A stretch of 64,000 bases of DNA from JAPLKB01 sp964532465. GTDB lineage: Bacteria; Desulfobacterota; Syntrophorhabdia; Syntrophorhabdales; Syntrophorhabdaceae. The DNA lies in assembly GCA_964532465.1 (NCBI GenBank), contig CAZHHX010000013.1, positions 16,481-80,480 of the forward strand. The letters are read 5' to 3'. Shown here piece by piece: positions 25,155 through 33,341 of this stretch; the first letter of the stretch is position 1, and the number at the start of each line of letters is the position of its first letter. Under the pieces are notes generated by a model that saw only the letters and a program-made list of their open reading frames with translations, was not told where the DNA came from and ran no database searches. Position numbers and translations under genes: made by a program.

Positions 25155-26045
25155 ATGAAGGAGAAAAAAATAATAACACGTCGGGACTTTCTTAAAGGGA
25201 CCACGGGACTTTTTCTGGCAGGCGCACTTTCATCTGCCTTTCCGCATGGAGCGCAGGCCCAATCGGCAACGCGGGTCATTATTGTTCGCAGACCTGAAGT
25301 GCTCGATTCTAATGGAGATATTAATGCTGCAGTGCTCCAATCCATGCTTGATGAAGCGATACAAGCCGTTACCAACCGGAAAGAAGCTTTAACCGGCTGG
25401 CAATCCCTTTTCAACAAAACGGACATAGTCGGCGTCAAGACGAATGTCTGGCGTTATTTGTCAACGCCAAAGGAACTGGAAAACGGGATAGGAAAGAGGC
25501 TTCTCGATATCGGCATCAACGAGAAGAGCCTTTCAATTGATGATCGAGGCGTGCTTGATAATCCGGTGTTCATGAACGCGACGGCGCTGATCAATGTCCG
25601 CCCTGTAAGGACGCATCACTGGTCAGGCGTGGGCACCTGTCTCAAGAATTACATTATGTTCGTGAGGTCTCCCTCCTCCTATCATGGAGACGCCTGTTCC
25701 GAACTTGGAAAGATATGGACTCTGCCTGTAGTGAAAGGAAAAACCAGATTGAATATCCTTTGTGCTCTTACGCCACAGTTCTATGGACGGGGTGCAAATT
25801 ATTTTGATAAGCGTTATGTCTGGCCGTACAAAGGGCTTATTGTAGGAACTGATCCGGTAGCAGTCGATGCCGTTGGAGCGGAATTACTCAGATTGAAACG
25901 AATGGCTTTTTTCGGGGAAGAAAAATCCCTCGATGTAACGCCTCTTCACATCACCACGGCAGATAAGAAATACAATCTGGGGGTAAGTGATCTCTCAAAG
26001 ATTCGGATTGTAAAGCTCGGATGGACGGAAGAAGCTCTCATTTGA
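25155..26045 (+). CDS. Tat-exported DUF362 domain protein
   Basis: 296 aa. ATG 25155 follows TTTGGAGG. A twin-arginine signal is obvious: ITRRDFLKG, then a hydrophobic stretch GLFLAGALSSAF and a cleavage region AQA. The mature part has DUF362 features: NKTDIVGVKTNVW, TALINVRPVRTHHWSGVGTC (a CLKNYIM lysine-Asn pair) and GLIVGTDPVAVDAVGAELL. DUF362 proteins often bind Fe-S clusters or cofactors, but no ferredoxin motif is present here. Role unknown; paired with DUF6599. Confidence 0.87.
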   Translation: MKEKKIITRRDFLKGTTGLFLAGALSSAFPHGAQAQSATRVIIVRRPEVLDSNGDINAAVLQSMLDEAIQAVTNRKEALTGWQSLFNKTDIVGVKTNVWRYLSTPKELENGIGKRLLDIGINEKSLSIDDRGVLDNPVFMNATALINVRPVRTHHWSGVGTCLKNYIMFVRSPSSYHGDACSELGKIWTLPVVKGKTRLNILCALTPQFYGRGANYFDKRYVWPYKGLIVGTDPVAVDAVGAELLRLKRMAFFGEEKSLDVTPLHITTADKKYNLGVSDLSKIRIVKLGWTEEALI

Positions 26046-26071
26046 AGCTGTGCCGGGATTCCACTGTACAT

Positions 26072-26533
26072 TTAAAATATCCCCGCGTTGACGCCTTCGG
26101 CAATTGTACTGCCGAGTTCAAAACATCTCACCAGTATCTCTTCCGTTATCTGACCCTTACATATGATCGGGTGCTGTACTTTTTTAAAACGAAAACCTTT
26201 ACAAATCCTATCTATATGGTTCAAGGCAAATGTTCCGTCATTTCCCGCGCTGATAACAACACAGTACGGTTTTTTCCATATTCCGGGATCGTCTTTTAAC
26301 TCCTCGTAGGTTCTGTCAAAGAAGTCTTTTACTGCCCCGGCCATATAGCCGAAATACTCCGGGGAACAGATTACAACAGCCTTGCAGTTTTTCAAATCCT
26401 GAGCTGTAGCGTCAGCGGCACGCTTGAAAACCGCTGTCGCATTTTCAACTTCATTAACACCGCGGGCAACAGCTTCTGCCATTTTTTCTGTATTGCCCGT
26501 TTGAGAATGAAACACAATAAGTATAGCTGACAT
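26072..26533 (-). CDS. Flavodoxin family protein
   Basis: 153 aa, flavodoxin fold. The FMN phosphate-binding loop is HSQTGNTEK (residues 9-17). The second flavin loop is SPEYFGYMAGAVKDFFDRTY, as in NADPH-dependent reductase-like flavodoxins. It is convergent with DUF362. The start ATG 26533 lacks a clear Shine-Dalgarno. Its 5' region was duplicated: a decayed copy lies at 23955-24073. Confidence 0.85.
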   Translation of the reverse strand: MSAILIVFHSQTGNTEKMAEAVARGVNEVENATAVFKRAADATAQDLKNCKAVVICSPEYFGYMAGAVKDFFDRTYEELKDDPGIWKKPYCVVISAGNDGTFALNHIDRICKGFRFKKVQHPIICKGQITEEILVRCFELGSTIAEGVNAGIF

Positions 26534-26654
26534 ATCAAATATTATTCGATTTAAAGGTTTAATGCAAGTTCTGCCGCAATGAGAAGCAGTTATGCCCGGC
26601 CTTTTTCTCTTGACAGGTATTTATTGTTATCATACACATAAGGTGCTGTTTGAG

Positions 26655-27082
26655 TAATATTGTCGGGGTATTGTCAAAAGTTGCATGAAAAAATGGTGCA
26701 TGAGATGAGTATAGATAAACTTTTACAAAGAGAAAACAGGGAGAAGGAAAAGGAATTATGGGAAAAGATTCCGCCGGCTTGAGTGGGTTACGGCATTTCA
26801 GATATTTTACAGATGTGGATGGGCTGTAAGCCTTACAGGCCGTAGACCATGATTATATGACAAGAACTGTTTTAGCCGGGTACCCACGAGCAGCTAATTA
26901 TTTTGAAGGCAGCCGCCTGTCACGTGGGTGGCAAACGTCGGAGGATCGTAAGGCGCGGCAGACCGCCGCAGATTAAAATGTCTAAAATGCCGTAACCCGA
27001 CCAGGAGAACAAAGACAAACTGCTTAAGAATAAGAGCTAAGGGAAGGAAGCTATTACCAATACCTTGTCGGATAAAAGGAGG
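26655..27082 (+). promoter_or_regulatory. Structured leader element upstream of DUF1847 (copy A)
   Basis: About 430 bases without a protein gene end at the DUF1847 ribosome binding site. The outer stem GGGTTACGGCATTT (26785-26798) pairs perfectly with AAATGCCGTAACCC (26985-26998). Inside are GGGCTGTAAGCCTTACAGGC (hairpin) and the shared GGAGGATCG...GGCAGACCGCCGCAGAT block. The apical hairpin present in copies B and C is replaced here by an insertion of about 85 bases with its own CCACG/CGTGG stem. Upstream it shares ATTGTCAAAAGTTG and following bases with copy C, and a GGGAGAAGGA...GGGAAAAGATTCCGCCGG block with copy B. It may be a regulatory RNA or a mobile structured repeat. Confidence 0.65.
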
Positions 27083-27088
27083 ATTTTA

Positions 27089-27787
27089 ATGGACAAAGAA
27101 CTTGCATCACAATGCGCGGCATGTGAACATCCGGCCCGTGAACGGGCCTGTATGAACCCCAAGGGCAAGGGTACAAAAGGGTGCCCGACAATGGTGTCTC
27201 GTACCATATCGGAAAAAGCCCGTAAGGAATATGATAAAGAAGATATCCACGAATTTGCCAGACAGGCATCTATTCAGGAAGGCGAGTGCTACTCCGGAAA
27301 GGATAAAAAACCCTTTGTTATGCATCCTGTAAAACCAAGGATAGTGGAAATTGCAGAATTCGCAGATAAGATGGGCTATAAAAAGCTTGGTCTCATTTTC
27401 TGCATGGGCCTTGCGAAAGAAGCATCTCTTGTAAACGATATGCTGAAATATCACGGATTTGATGTCGTATCCGTTGTTTGCAAAGCCGGGTGTGTTTCCA
27501 AAGAGGAGATTGGCATCAAAGAGCATGAAAAAATCCAGGCCGGTAAGCACGAGACCATGTGTAATCCCATTCTCCAGGCTATGGTAACCAATGAGGCAAA
27601 AACTGACTTCAACATCCTCCTCGGCCTTTGCGTTGGACATGATTCACTTTTTTTCAAATATGCCGATGCCCCCACAACGGTTCTGGCAGTAAAAGACAGG
27701 GTTACCGGCCATAACCCGCTGGCAGCAGTCTACACAATGGGCAATTTTTACTCCTGGGTCAAGTCAGGCAAATCTCCAACAAGATAA
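27089..27787 (+). CDS. DUF1847 metal-binding-type protein
   Basis: 232 aa; ATG 27089 follows AAAGGAGG. The N-terminus has a Cys-rich segment CAACEHPARERAC, and further Cys occur in IFCMGLAKEA, VCKAGCVSKE, MCNPIL and LGLCVGHDS, all typical of DUF1847. These proteins are presumed metal or Fe-S binding; the function is unknown. It has a long structured leader (26655-27082) shared with two other genes in this window. Confidence 0.85.
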   Translation: MDKELASQCAACEHPARERACMNPKGKGTKGCPTMVSRTISEKARKEYDKEDIHEFARQASIQEGECYSGKDKKPFVMHPVKPRIVEIAEFADKMGYKKLGLIFCMGLAKEASLVNDMLKYHGFDVVSVVCKAGCVSKEEIGIKEHEKIQAGKHETMCNPILQAMVTNEAKTDFNILLGLCVGHDSLFFKYADAPTTVLAVKDRVTGHNPLAAVYTMGNFYSWVKSGKSPTR

Positions 27788-27799
27788 TGTCCGACAGGT

Positions 27800-27855
27800 T
27801 ATACCAAGTAAGCTTTCAAAAAATAAATAATGAATATTTGAAAGCTTACTTGGTA
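27800..27855. terminator. 20-bp perfect inverted repeat between convergent genes (repeat family member 1)
   Basis: ATACCAAGTAAGCTTTCAAA (27800-27819) pairs perfectly with its inverse at 27836-27855. It lies between DUF1847 and the convergent uppP and could terminate both. A half copy (GACTTGGTATTAT) follows at 27892, and a second full copy is at 34731-34791, so it is a dispersed repeat. Confidence 0.65.
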
Positions 27856-27932
27856 TTATGCCCGGTAAATCAGACTTATAATGTTTGACAGCGACTTGGT
27901 ATTATCCGGAATATCATCAATAAAGAAATGAT

Positions 27933-28703
27933 TTATATAATGAAAAACCAGAAAGATACCGCGAGGATGATCCGGTATATGCCGAAGCTGATAAAAGTAT
28001 GATGCTTTATATAATTGAGGAGAAACTTCACGCTCAGCAGGGCAAATATAAAAGAAACAATGAAGCCGATAGATAAAAAATTGATCTGTGCCATCGAAAA
28101 CTGACTTGCGTTTTTCATTAAGTCCAGCGCTGTCGCTGCCAGCATTGTCGGTACTGCCAGGAGAAAGGAAAATTCAACGATGGTTTTTCTTCTCAGGCCC
28201 AGTATCAAGCCCCCCACTATTGTAGCAGCCGACCGGGAAACGCCGGGGATCATGGCAATGGACTGGAACAAACCGATCATAAGAGCCGAACGATAAGGAA
28301 TGTTACTGATGTCGTCCACAGCGTCATCCTTTTCTTTGTGGAGTATTTCAAAGACAATGAGGCATATCCCTCCGATAAACATCGACCAGAGGACTACCTG
28401 ATTGCTTTTCATGAGATACTGTTTGATGATCTTATAAAAGAGAAGGCCCAGGGCTGCCGTGGGAAGAAAAGCCAGTATAACCCTTTTGAGAGCCTCGAAG
28501 TTGACAAGCAGAGTCTTCCAGTAAAGGACAACAACGGACAGGATGGCTCCAAACTGGATAACTATTTCAAAGGTCTTGAGAAATTCCGTCTGCGAAAGAC
28601 CCAACAACTGGGCTGTAAGCATGAGGTGACCTGTTGATGATATGGGAAGAAACTCCGTTATACCTTCAACAATGCCGAATATAAGCGCCTGGAGCAGATT
28701 CAC
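27933..28703 (-). CDS. uppP: Undecaprenyl-diphosphatase
   Basis: 256 aa, integral membrane protein of the BacA/UppP family, which recycles the C55 lipid carrier for cell-wall synthesis. Signature 1 is EGITEFLPISSTGHLML at the N-terminus (catalytic Glu and Ser). Signature 2 is PGVSRSAATIVGGL near residue 155 (catalytic Arg). About seven or eight hydrophobic segments are visible. The usual length and intact motifs make the call secure. Confidence 0.96.
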   Translation of the reverse strand: MNLLQALIFGIVEGITEFLPISSTGHLMLTAQLLGLSQTEFLKTFEIVIQFGAILSVVVLYWKTLLVNFEALKRVILAFLPTAALGLLFYKIIKQYLMKSNQVVLWSMFIGGICLIVFEILHKEKDDAVDDISNIPYRSALMIGLFQSIAMIPGVSRSAATIVGGLILGLRRKTIVEFSFLLAVPTMLAATALDLMKNASQFSMAQINFLSIGFIVSFIFALLSVKFLLNYIKHHTFISFGIYRIILAVSFWFFII

Positions 28704-28748
28704 CGGATAATTGAACTATATATATCTTCTCTTGTCAAAGATATTTTA

Positions 28749-28892
28749 TTCCAATTCAAAATCAAAGCGCTATCTTCGTTGGCTTCGTCATCGCCTCCTC
28801 GACGTACTTGTAGTACGCCTGCGCTTGCCCTCGCTTGACGGGGGTCGCTTCTTCCTCACCGCCTTGATTTCATCTTTGATTTTGAATTGGAA
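28749..28892 (-). mobile_element. MITE copy 1 (reverse orientation), TTA target duplication
   Basis: 144 bases bounded by terminal inverted repeats beginning TTCCAATTCAAAATCAAAG, perfectly mirrored at the other end. The flanking TTA (28746-28748 and 28893-28895) is duplicated; in element orientation this is TAA, as for the other copies. Inside are the shared GGCGGTGAGGAAGAAGCGAC, an apical hairpin CGTACT-ACA-AGTACG and GAGGAGGCGATGACGAAGCC. No transposase is encoded. It lies between uppP and the catalase terminator. Confidence 0.85.
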
Positions 28893-28916
28893 TTAGACAT
28901 AATCTGAAAAGATACC

Positions 28917-28952
28917 AAAAAAGGCGCCGGTTTATAATTTCGGCGCCTTTTT
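28917..28952. terminator. Rho-independent terminator after katA
   Basis: AAAAAAGGCGCCG and CGGCGCCTTTTT form a 7-bp GC stem (28923-28929/28941-28947) with A and T runs on both sides, so it can work in both directions. It lies 33 bases after the katA stop. Confidence 0.85.
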
Positions 28953-28984
28953 ATTGCTTTCATTTATCGGATAATATATATGCC

Positions 28985-30436
28985 TTAGGGCACTTCGCTA
29001 AGGGGAATACCTAAAGCGTCAGCTACCCCCTTGCCGTAGGCAGGATCGGCTTTCAGGCAGTTGCCTATGTGGCGGACTTTAACCTCCTTCGGAGCGTCCC
29101 CGATAGCGCGGGCTGTATTTTCGAAGAGCACCTTCTGCTGATCGGCGCTCATGAGACGGAAGAGTTTGCCCGGTTGAGAATAGTAGTCTTCATCTGTACG
29201 GTGGTTCCAATGATCGGCAGTACCTTCCAGGCTGAGGGGCGGTTCAAAAAAATCAGGCTGTTGCTGCCACTCACCGTAACTATTGGGTTCATAGCCTAAT
29301 GTGCTGCCATGATTGCCGTCAACCCGCATGGCGCCGTCGCGGTGGTAGCTGTGGAAGGGGCAGCGGGAGGCATTGACCGGTATCAGATGGTGGTTTACGC
29401 CGAGGCGATACCGCTGGGCATCTCCATAGGAGAAGAGTCTTCCCTGGAGCATCTTGTCCGGCGAGAAACCTATTCCAGGCACAACATTAGCAGGATTAAA
29501 GGCTGCCTGTTCCACCTCGGCAAAATAGTTTTCCGGATTGCGGTTCAATTCGAGAACACCCACCTCGATAAGAGGATAATCCTTATGGAACCAGACTTTC
29601 GTGAGGTCAAAAGGATTGTACGGACAGGTTGCTGCTTCATTCTCGGGCATTATCTGGACAAAGAATGTCCACTTCGGGAAATCGCTTTTTTCAATACTCT
29701 CATAGAGGTCGCGCTGGTGACTTTCGCGGTCCTTGCCGACAATAGCTTCAGCTTCCTGGTCGGTGATGTTTTTGATACTCTGTTGGGTTTTAAGATGGAA
29801 TTTAACCCAGTACCGTTCGTTATCGGCATTGATGAAGCTGAAGGTGTGACTGCCGAAGCCGTGCATATCGCGATAAGAGCATGGAATGCCGCGGTCGCTC
29901 ATGACAATCGTAACCTGATGCAACGCTTCGGGCAGCGATGTCCAGAAGTCCCAGTTGTTTTTGGCGCTGCGCATGTTGGTGTGGGGGTCCCTTTTAACAG
30001 CATGGTTGAGATCAGGAAATTTGAGAGGGTCGCGCAGGAAGAATACCGGCGTATTGTTGCCCACCAGATCCCAGTTTCCTTCTTCAGTATAGAACTTCAT
30101 TGCAAAGCCCCGGATATCGCGCTCAGCATCGGCAGCGCCGCGCTCACCGGCCACCGTGGAAAAGCGAAGGAAGCACTCTGTCTTTTTTCCTATTTCTGAA
30201 AATATCTTTGCCTTGGTATATTTTGTAATATCATGGGTAACGGTAAATGTGCCGTAAGCCCCGGAACCCTTGGCGTGCATACGCCGCTCAGGTATGACCT
30301 CACGGTCAAAGTGGGCAAGTTTTTCCTGAAACCATACATCCTGAAGCAGTGCGGGACCGCGCGGTCCCGCAGTCATAATGTTCTGGTTGTCGGCCACAGG
30401 CGCACCGGCATTATTGGTCAGTTTCTTCTTCTCCAT
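28985..30436 (-). CDS. katA: Monofunctional haem catalase
   Basis: 483 aa, small-subunit (clade 3) catalase that breaks down hydrogen peroxide. The distal His is H54 in RRMHAKGSGAYG, the distal Asn lies in DLVGNNTPVFF (about 127-128), and the proximal Tyr is in RLFSYGDAQRYRLG (about 337). It is the second gene of a perR-katA operon, 25 bases after perR, and should be derepressed by peroxide through PerR. Start ATG 30436 has GGAGGT upstream. Confidence 0.97.
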   Translation of the reverse strand: MEKKKLTNNAGAPVADNQNIMTAGPRGPALLQDVWFQEKLAHFDREVIPERRMHAKGSGAYGTFTVTHDITKYTKAKIFSEIGKKTECFLRFSTVAGERGAADAERDIRGFAMKFYTEEGNWDLVGNNTPVFFLRDPLKFPDLNHAVKRDPHTNMRSAKNNWDFWTSLPEALHQVTIVMSDRGIPCSYRDMHGFGSHTFSFINADNERYWVKFHLKTQQSIKNITDQEAEAIVGKDRESHQRDLYESIEKSDFPKWTFFVQIMPENEAATCPYNPFDLTKVWFHKDYPLIEVGVLELNRNPENYFAEVEQAAFNPANVVPGIGFSPDKMLQGRLFSYGDAQRYRLGVNHHLIPVNASRCPFHSYHRDGAMRVDGNHGSTLGYEPNSYGEWQQQPDFFEPPLSLEGTADHWNHRTDEDYYSQPGKLFRLMSADQQKVLFENTARAIGDAPKEVKVRHIGNCLKADPAYGKGVADALGIPLSEVP

Positions 30437-30461
30437 CGTTACCTCCTTTTTGTTTTATGGA

Positions 30462-30869
30462 TTATTTGTCCTTTTTATTGCTGCATTCCTTGCACAGTCC
30501 ATAGTACTCGAAACGCATCTTATGAGCTTTAAAACCCGTTGAAGCCTCTATCGATGCCCGTGACAGAGATATACCCCCGTCAAAGTTTTCAATTTTACCA
30601 CACTCTGCACAGATGAGATCAACGTGATCGGTCATGTTGCTTTCGTATCTGTTTTCCTGCTCGTAAAACTCAAGTTCTTTAATCAACCCTTCCTCTTTGA
30701 GCAACTTCAACGTGTAATATACTGTGGACATGCTGATATCAGGTATACTTTCTCTGGCTTTCAGAAAAACCGTACGCGCGCCGGGATGATTCTTATCACA
30801 GGAGAGAATATCAATAATTGCAAGACGTTGAGAGGTAAGTTTAATCCCTTTATTTCTGAGCGCGCTCAA
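30462..30869 (-). CDS. perR: PerR-type Fur family peroxide regulator
   Basis: 135 aa. Winged helix with LTSQRLAIIDILSC and MSTVYYTLKLLKEEGLIKEL. Two structural zinc pairs are CAEC (around 95) and CKEC (around 128). The His and Asp residues that PerR oxidises cannot be told from Fur by eye, but the neighbour is catalase and a matching operator lies upstream, so PerR is the better name. The gene is first in a two-gene operon and is probably autoregulated. Confidence 0.88.
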   Translation of the reverse strand: MSALRNKGIKLTSQRLAIIDILSCDKNHPGARTVFLKARESIPDISMSTVYYTLKLLKEEGLIKELEFYEQENRYESNMTDHVDLICAECGKIENFDGGISLSRASIEASTGFKAHKMRFEYYGLCKECSNKKDK

Positions 30870-30921
30870 AATTCCTGTTTTTATATCCTTTGAATTAATG
30901 AAAACCTCTCTTTTCTAATCA

Positions 30922-30934
30922 GGAATGATTCCTA
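30922..30934. promoter_or_regulatory. PerR/Fur-like operator
   Basis: AGGAAT-G-ATTCCT is a perfect 6-1-6 palindrome, extended as TCAGGAATGATTCCTAA. It lies about 55 bases upstream of perR, where a PerR box is expected. AT-rich -10-like sequence surrounds it. Confidence 0.65.
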
Positions 30935-31141
30935 ACTATATATAGCACAGATAACATATTTGTCAAGTTTGAAATCAGCAAAACAGGATAGAAGCTCTTT
31001 AATGAAATACCTTATCCGCAAGCGAATGAGGCATTAATGAAAATAAAACCGAAGAAAACTTCCAAAGCAAACTGCGGGGAGAATAATCAAAAAACATGCT
31101 GTTAATTCTTTTGTGATCAACTGATCACAATCATATCAGCC

Positions 31142-31426
31142 TCACCCGACACCCATAATGTAAACAGTATCCCTCTCGTTTATGGGTGTATTCATTCGTT
31201 CACCGTATGATAAAAAACCTATTTGATTCAGAGAGACCCGAATTTCCATATCAATCTCTTCTTTATCATCTAAAATGGCTTTTTTTACCCCATTTCCGAA
31301 TTTTTTTATCAACTCGTTTACCAGATCCCGTAAGGTATTCCCGGGAAAGGTAATATCAATGTCATTTTTCTTACCTAAAAGCTTATAAAGAGGAGCCACT
31401 CCTTTTACTGACAGACGAATTTTCAT
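31142..31426 (-). CDS. ThiS/MoaD-like ubiquitin-fold sulfur carrier
   Basis: 94 aa from ATG 31426, which has AGAGG six bases upstream (ATG 31432 is too close to it). Beta-grasp pattern: MKIRLSVKGVAPLYKLLGKK, then ITFPGNTLRDLVNELIKKFG, ending DTVYIMGVG. Sulfur carriers normally end in Gly-Gly; here the tail is GVG, so activation by an E1-like enzyme is uncertain. It could be a molybdopterin, thiamin or other sulfur-transfer subunit. Confidence 0.72.
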   Translation of the reverse strand: MKIRLSVKGVAPLYKLLGKKNDIDITFPGNTLRDLVNELIKKFGNGVKKAILDDKEEIDMEIRVSLNQIGFLSYGERMNTPINERDTVYIMGVG

Positions 31427-31491
31427 GTCCATACCTCTCTGCAATATGATGTTTTGTCAGCCTTTTTTCCGGTCTGGAAATCCCGCGCGTT

Positions 31492-32028
31492 TTAATCAAT
31501 ATCAATTCTTTCCATGCCGATTTTACAATACTTATGGGCCAGATCAACATAAAGGCCTCTGGAATAATCCCAAAAATCCTTTTCTTTCTGAGACATGTCC
31601 CGGATTTTCTTCGCCGGATTCCCTGCTGCTATTATCCCCGCGGGAATCTTCTGCTCCCGTTTTACTATAGTGCCTTCCGCTATGGTGGAGCCGTCGGATA
31701 CTTCGGACCGGATGCTTAAAATAGCGCCCATGCCTATCCCGCAATAATCACCGATCCGCTTTGCGTGTATAATCGCCCCGTGCCCGAGAATTACACCCTT
31801 GCCGATGGAACAGACATCATCAGGCGGCGCGTGAACGACAACACCTTCCTCAACCGCTGTTTCGTCGCCAATTTCAATAGTGCCATAATCTCCTCTCAGG
31901 ATTACGCCATGTCCGATATAGCAGTCATTTCCCACTCTTACATCCCCTATAATCAGCGCGGTTTCACTTACGTATGTGCCTGTCCCGAAAACAGGCTGCT
32001 TTCCATCAAATTTATAGAGCATTTTCAC
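31492..32028 (-). CDS. Gamma-class carbonic anhydrase-like hexapeptide protein
   Basis: 178 aa with the left-handed beta-helix repeat pattern of gamma carbonic anhydrases. Candidate zinc His residues are in GHGVILRGDYGTI, VVVHAPPDDVCSI and LGHGAIIHA. A C-terminal helix completes it. It may hydrate CO2 or act as a related acyltransferase-like enzyme. Start ATG 32028 follows CCGGAGGTG, directly after structured leader copy B. mrp lies upstream on the same strand. Confidence 0.87.
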   Translation of the reverse strand: MKMLYKFDGKQPVFGTGTYVSETALIIGDVRVGNDCYIGHGVILRGDYGTIEIGDETAVEEGVVVHAPPDDVCSIGKGVILGHGAIIHAKRIGDYCGIGMGAILSIRSEVSDGSTIAEGTIVKREQKIPAGIIAAGNPAKKIRDMSQKEKDFWDYSRGLYVDLAHKYCKIGMERIDID

Positions 32029-32040
32029 CTCCGGAAATAT

Positions 32041-32375
32041 CTTATGGTATTGGCAATAACTTCTTTCCCTTTGCTCTTATTCTTAAGCAGTTTGTCTTTG
32101 TTCTCCTGGACGGTCAATGGCATGTCGGGTATGTCCATCTTTGGCGGTCTGCTACACCTTGCGATCTTCCGACGTACGTTCAGTACGTCTTCAGCCTGCA
32201 AGGCTTGCAGCCCATCCAAAACTGAACATGTTGCTCGATACTGCCTCGCAATGAAACCCTCCCCGACATGCCGTCGCCCACTCAAGCCGGATTCCCATCT
32301 GCCATTATTTGCTGATGTGAATCCGGCGGAATCTTTTCCCATACTTCCTTGTCCCTCTCCCTGCGTACCTGTAAC
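32041..32375 (-). promoter_or_regulatory. Structured leader element upstream of gamma carbonic anhydrase (copy B)
   Basis: The mrp-carbonic anhydrase spacer is filled by a structured repeat on the sense strand of both genes. Read on the minus strand, hairpin P1 is CCGGATTCACATC/GATGGGAATCCGG (32326-32314/32299-32287, 12 of 13 paired). The outer stem is GGGCGACGGCATGTCGGG/CCCGACATGCCATTGACC (32279-32262/32129-32112, imperfect). The apical hairpin is GACGTAC-TGAAC-GTACGTC (32189-32171). It ends next to the ribosome binding site of the carbonic anhydrase gene. It shares the core GGATGGGCTGCAAGCCTTGC with copies A and C. Confidence 0.7.
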
Positions 32376-32380
32376 CACTT

Positions 32381-33226
32381 TTATGCCTTGAGCAAAACCC
32401 TCTCATCATTACCGAATATGACTATCCGCTCGACAATATCATCGAATTTCTGAGCTGTCTTTGTATTCGGGTAGGAATGCATATAGGGCTTTTCTTCGTC
32501 GCCGCTTTTTACAATATCCGGGTCAAGAGGTATCTTTCCAAGGAAGGGGACTTTGAATCTTTCCGAAAGCTTTTCGCCGCCGCCGGAAGAAAATATGTTT
32601 ACTTCTTCGCCACAGTGAGGGCAGACAAAACCGCTCATATTCTCAATAATCCCTGCTATGGGAAGATTGAGCTGTCTGCAGAAAACAATACACTTTTCCA
32701 CGTCAACCGTTGCAACCTGCTGAGGCGTGGTAACGATAATGGCGCTGCTTTTTTTGCCCAGCATCTGGGCAATGGAGAGAGGTTCATCACCTGTACCGGG
32801 AGGACAGTCCACTACAAGGCAATCCAGGTCTCCCCAGACTACATGCTGGAGAAACTCCCGTATAACTTTCCCTTTCATAGGTCCTCTCCAGATAACCGGT
32901 GTCTCAGTCCCGTCAACCAAAAGCCCCATAGAAACAACCTTCAGTTGATTGTAGACCTCAACAGGAACAATCTCTTCATTTTTAATGCCCACACGTTGAC
33001 CTGACAGGCCAAGCATTTTCGGTACGCTCGGTCCGTGGATATCCACATCAAGTATGCCTGTTCTCAATCCCCTTAAAGATAGACTCAGGGCAAGATTTAC
33101 CGCTACAGTGCTTTTCCCGACACCGCCCTTACCGGAAAGGACAATAAATACCTGTTTAATTCTTTCTAATTTTTCCTCCAATGCCTTGTCGTCTAATTGT
33201 TCTTCTGTTCCATGTCCGCAATCCAT
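32381..33226 (-). CDS. mrp: Mrp/NBP35-type Fe-S cluster carrier ATPase
   Basis: 281 aa. Deviant Walker A GKGGVGKST (residues 32-40), followed by the Mrp signature LDVDIHGPSVPKMLG and VDCPPGTGDEPLS. The CPHC pair (about residue 218) is the Fe-S ligand motif shared by the family. Mrp proteins bind and transfer 4Fe-4S clusters. The DUF134-NifX gene lies just upstream on the same strand, a common pairing in Deltaproteobacteria and methanogens, which suggests a metal-cofactor role. Confidence 0.93.
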   Translation of the reverse strand: MDCGHGTEEQLDDKALEEKLERIKQVFIVLSGKGGVGKSTVAVNLALSLSLRGLRTGILDVDIHGPSVPKMLGLSGQRVGIKNEEIVPVEVYNQLKVVSMGLLVDGTETPVIWRGPMKGKVIREFLQHVVWGDLDCLVVDCPPGTGDEPLSIAQMLGKKSSAIIVTTPQQVATVDVEKCIVFCRQLNLPIAGIIENMSGFVCPHCGEEVNIFSSGGGEKLSERFKVPFLGKIPLDPDIVKSGDEEKPYMHSYPNTKTAQKFDDIVERIVIFGNDERVLLKA

Positions 33227-33341
33227 ATTTCCTCCAGAATAGATTTTAGTTTTGTATATATTTTTCTTATTGGCTTACCTGCCTTACATCCGGGGTTATA
33301 ATCAAGTATTGTTTTTGCCTCTTTCTGAGCTCCTATCTTTT

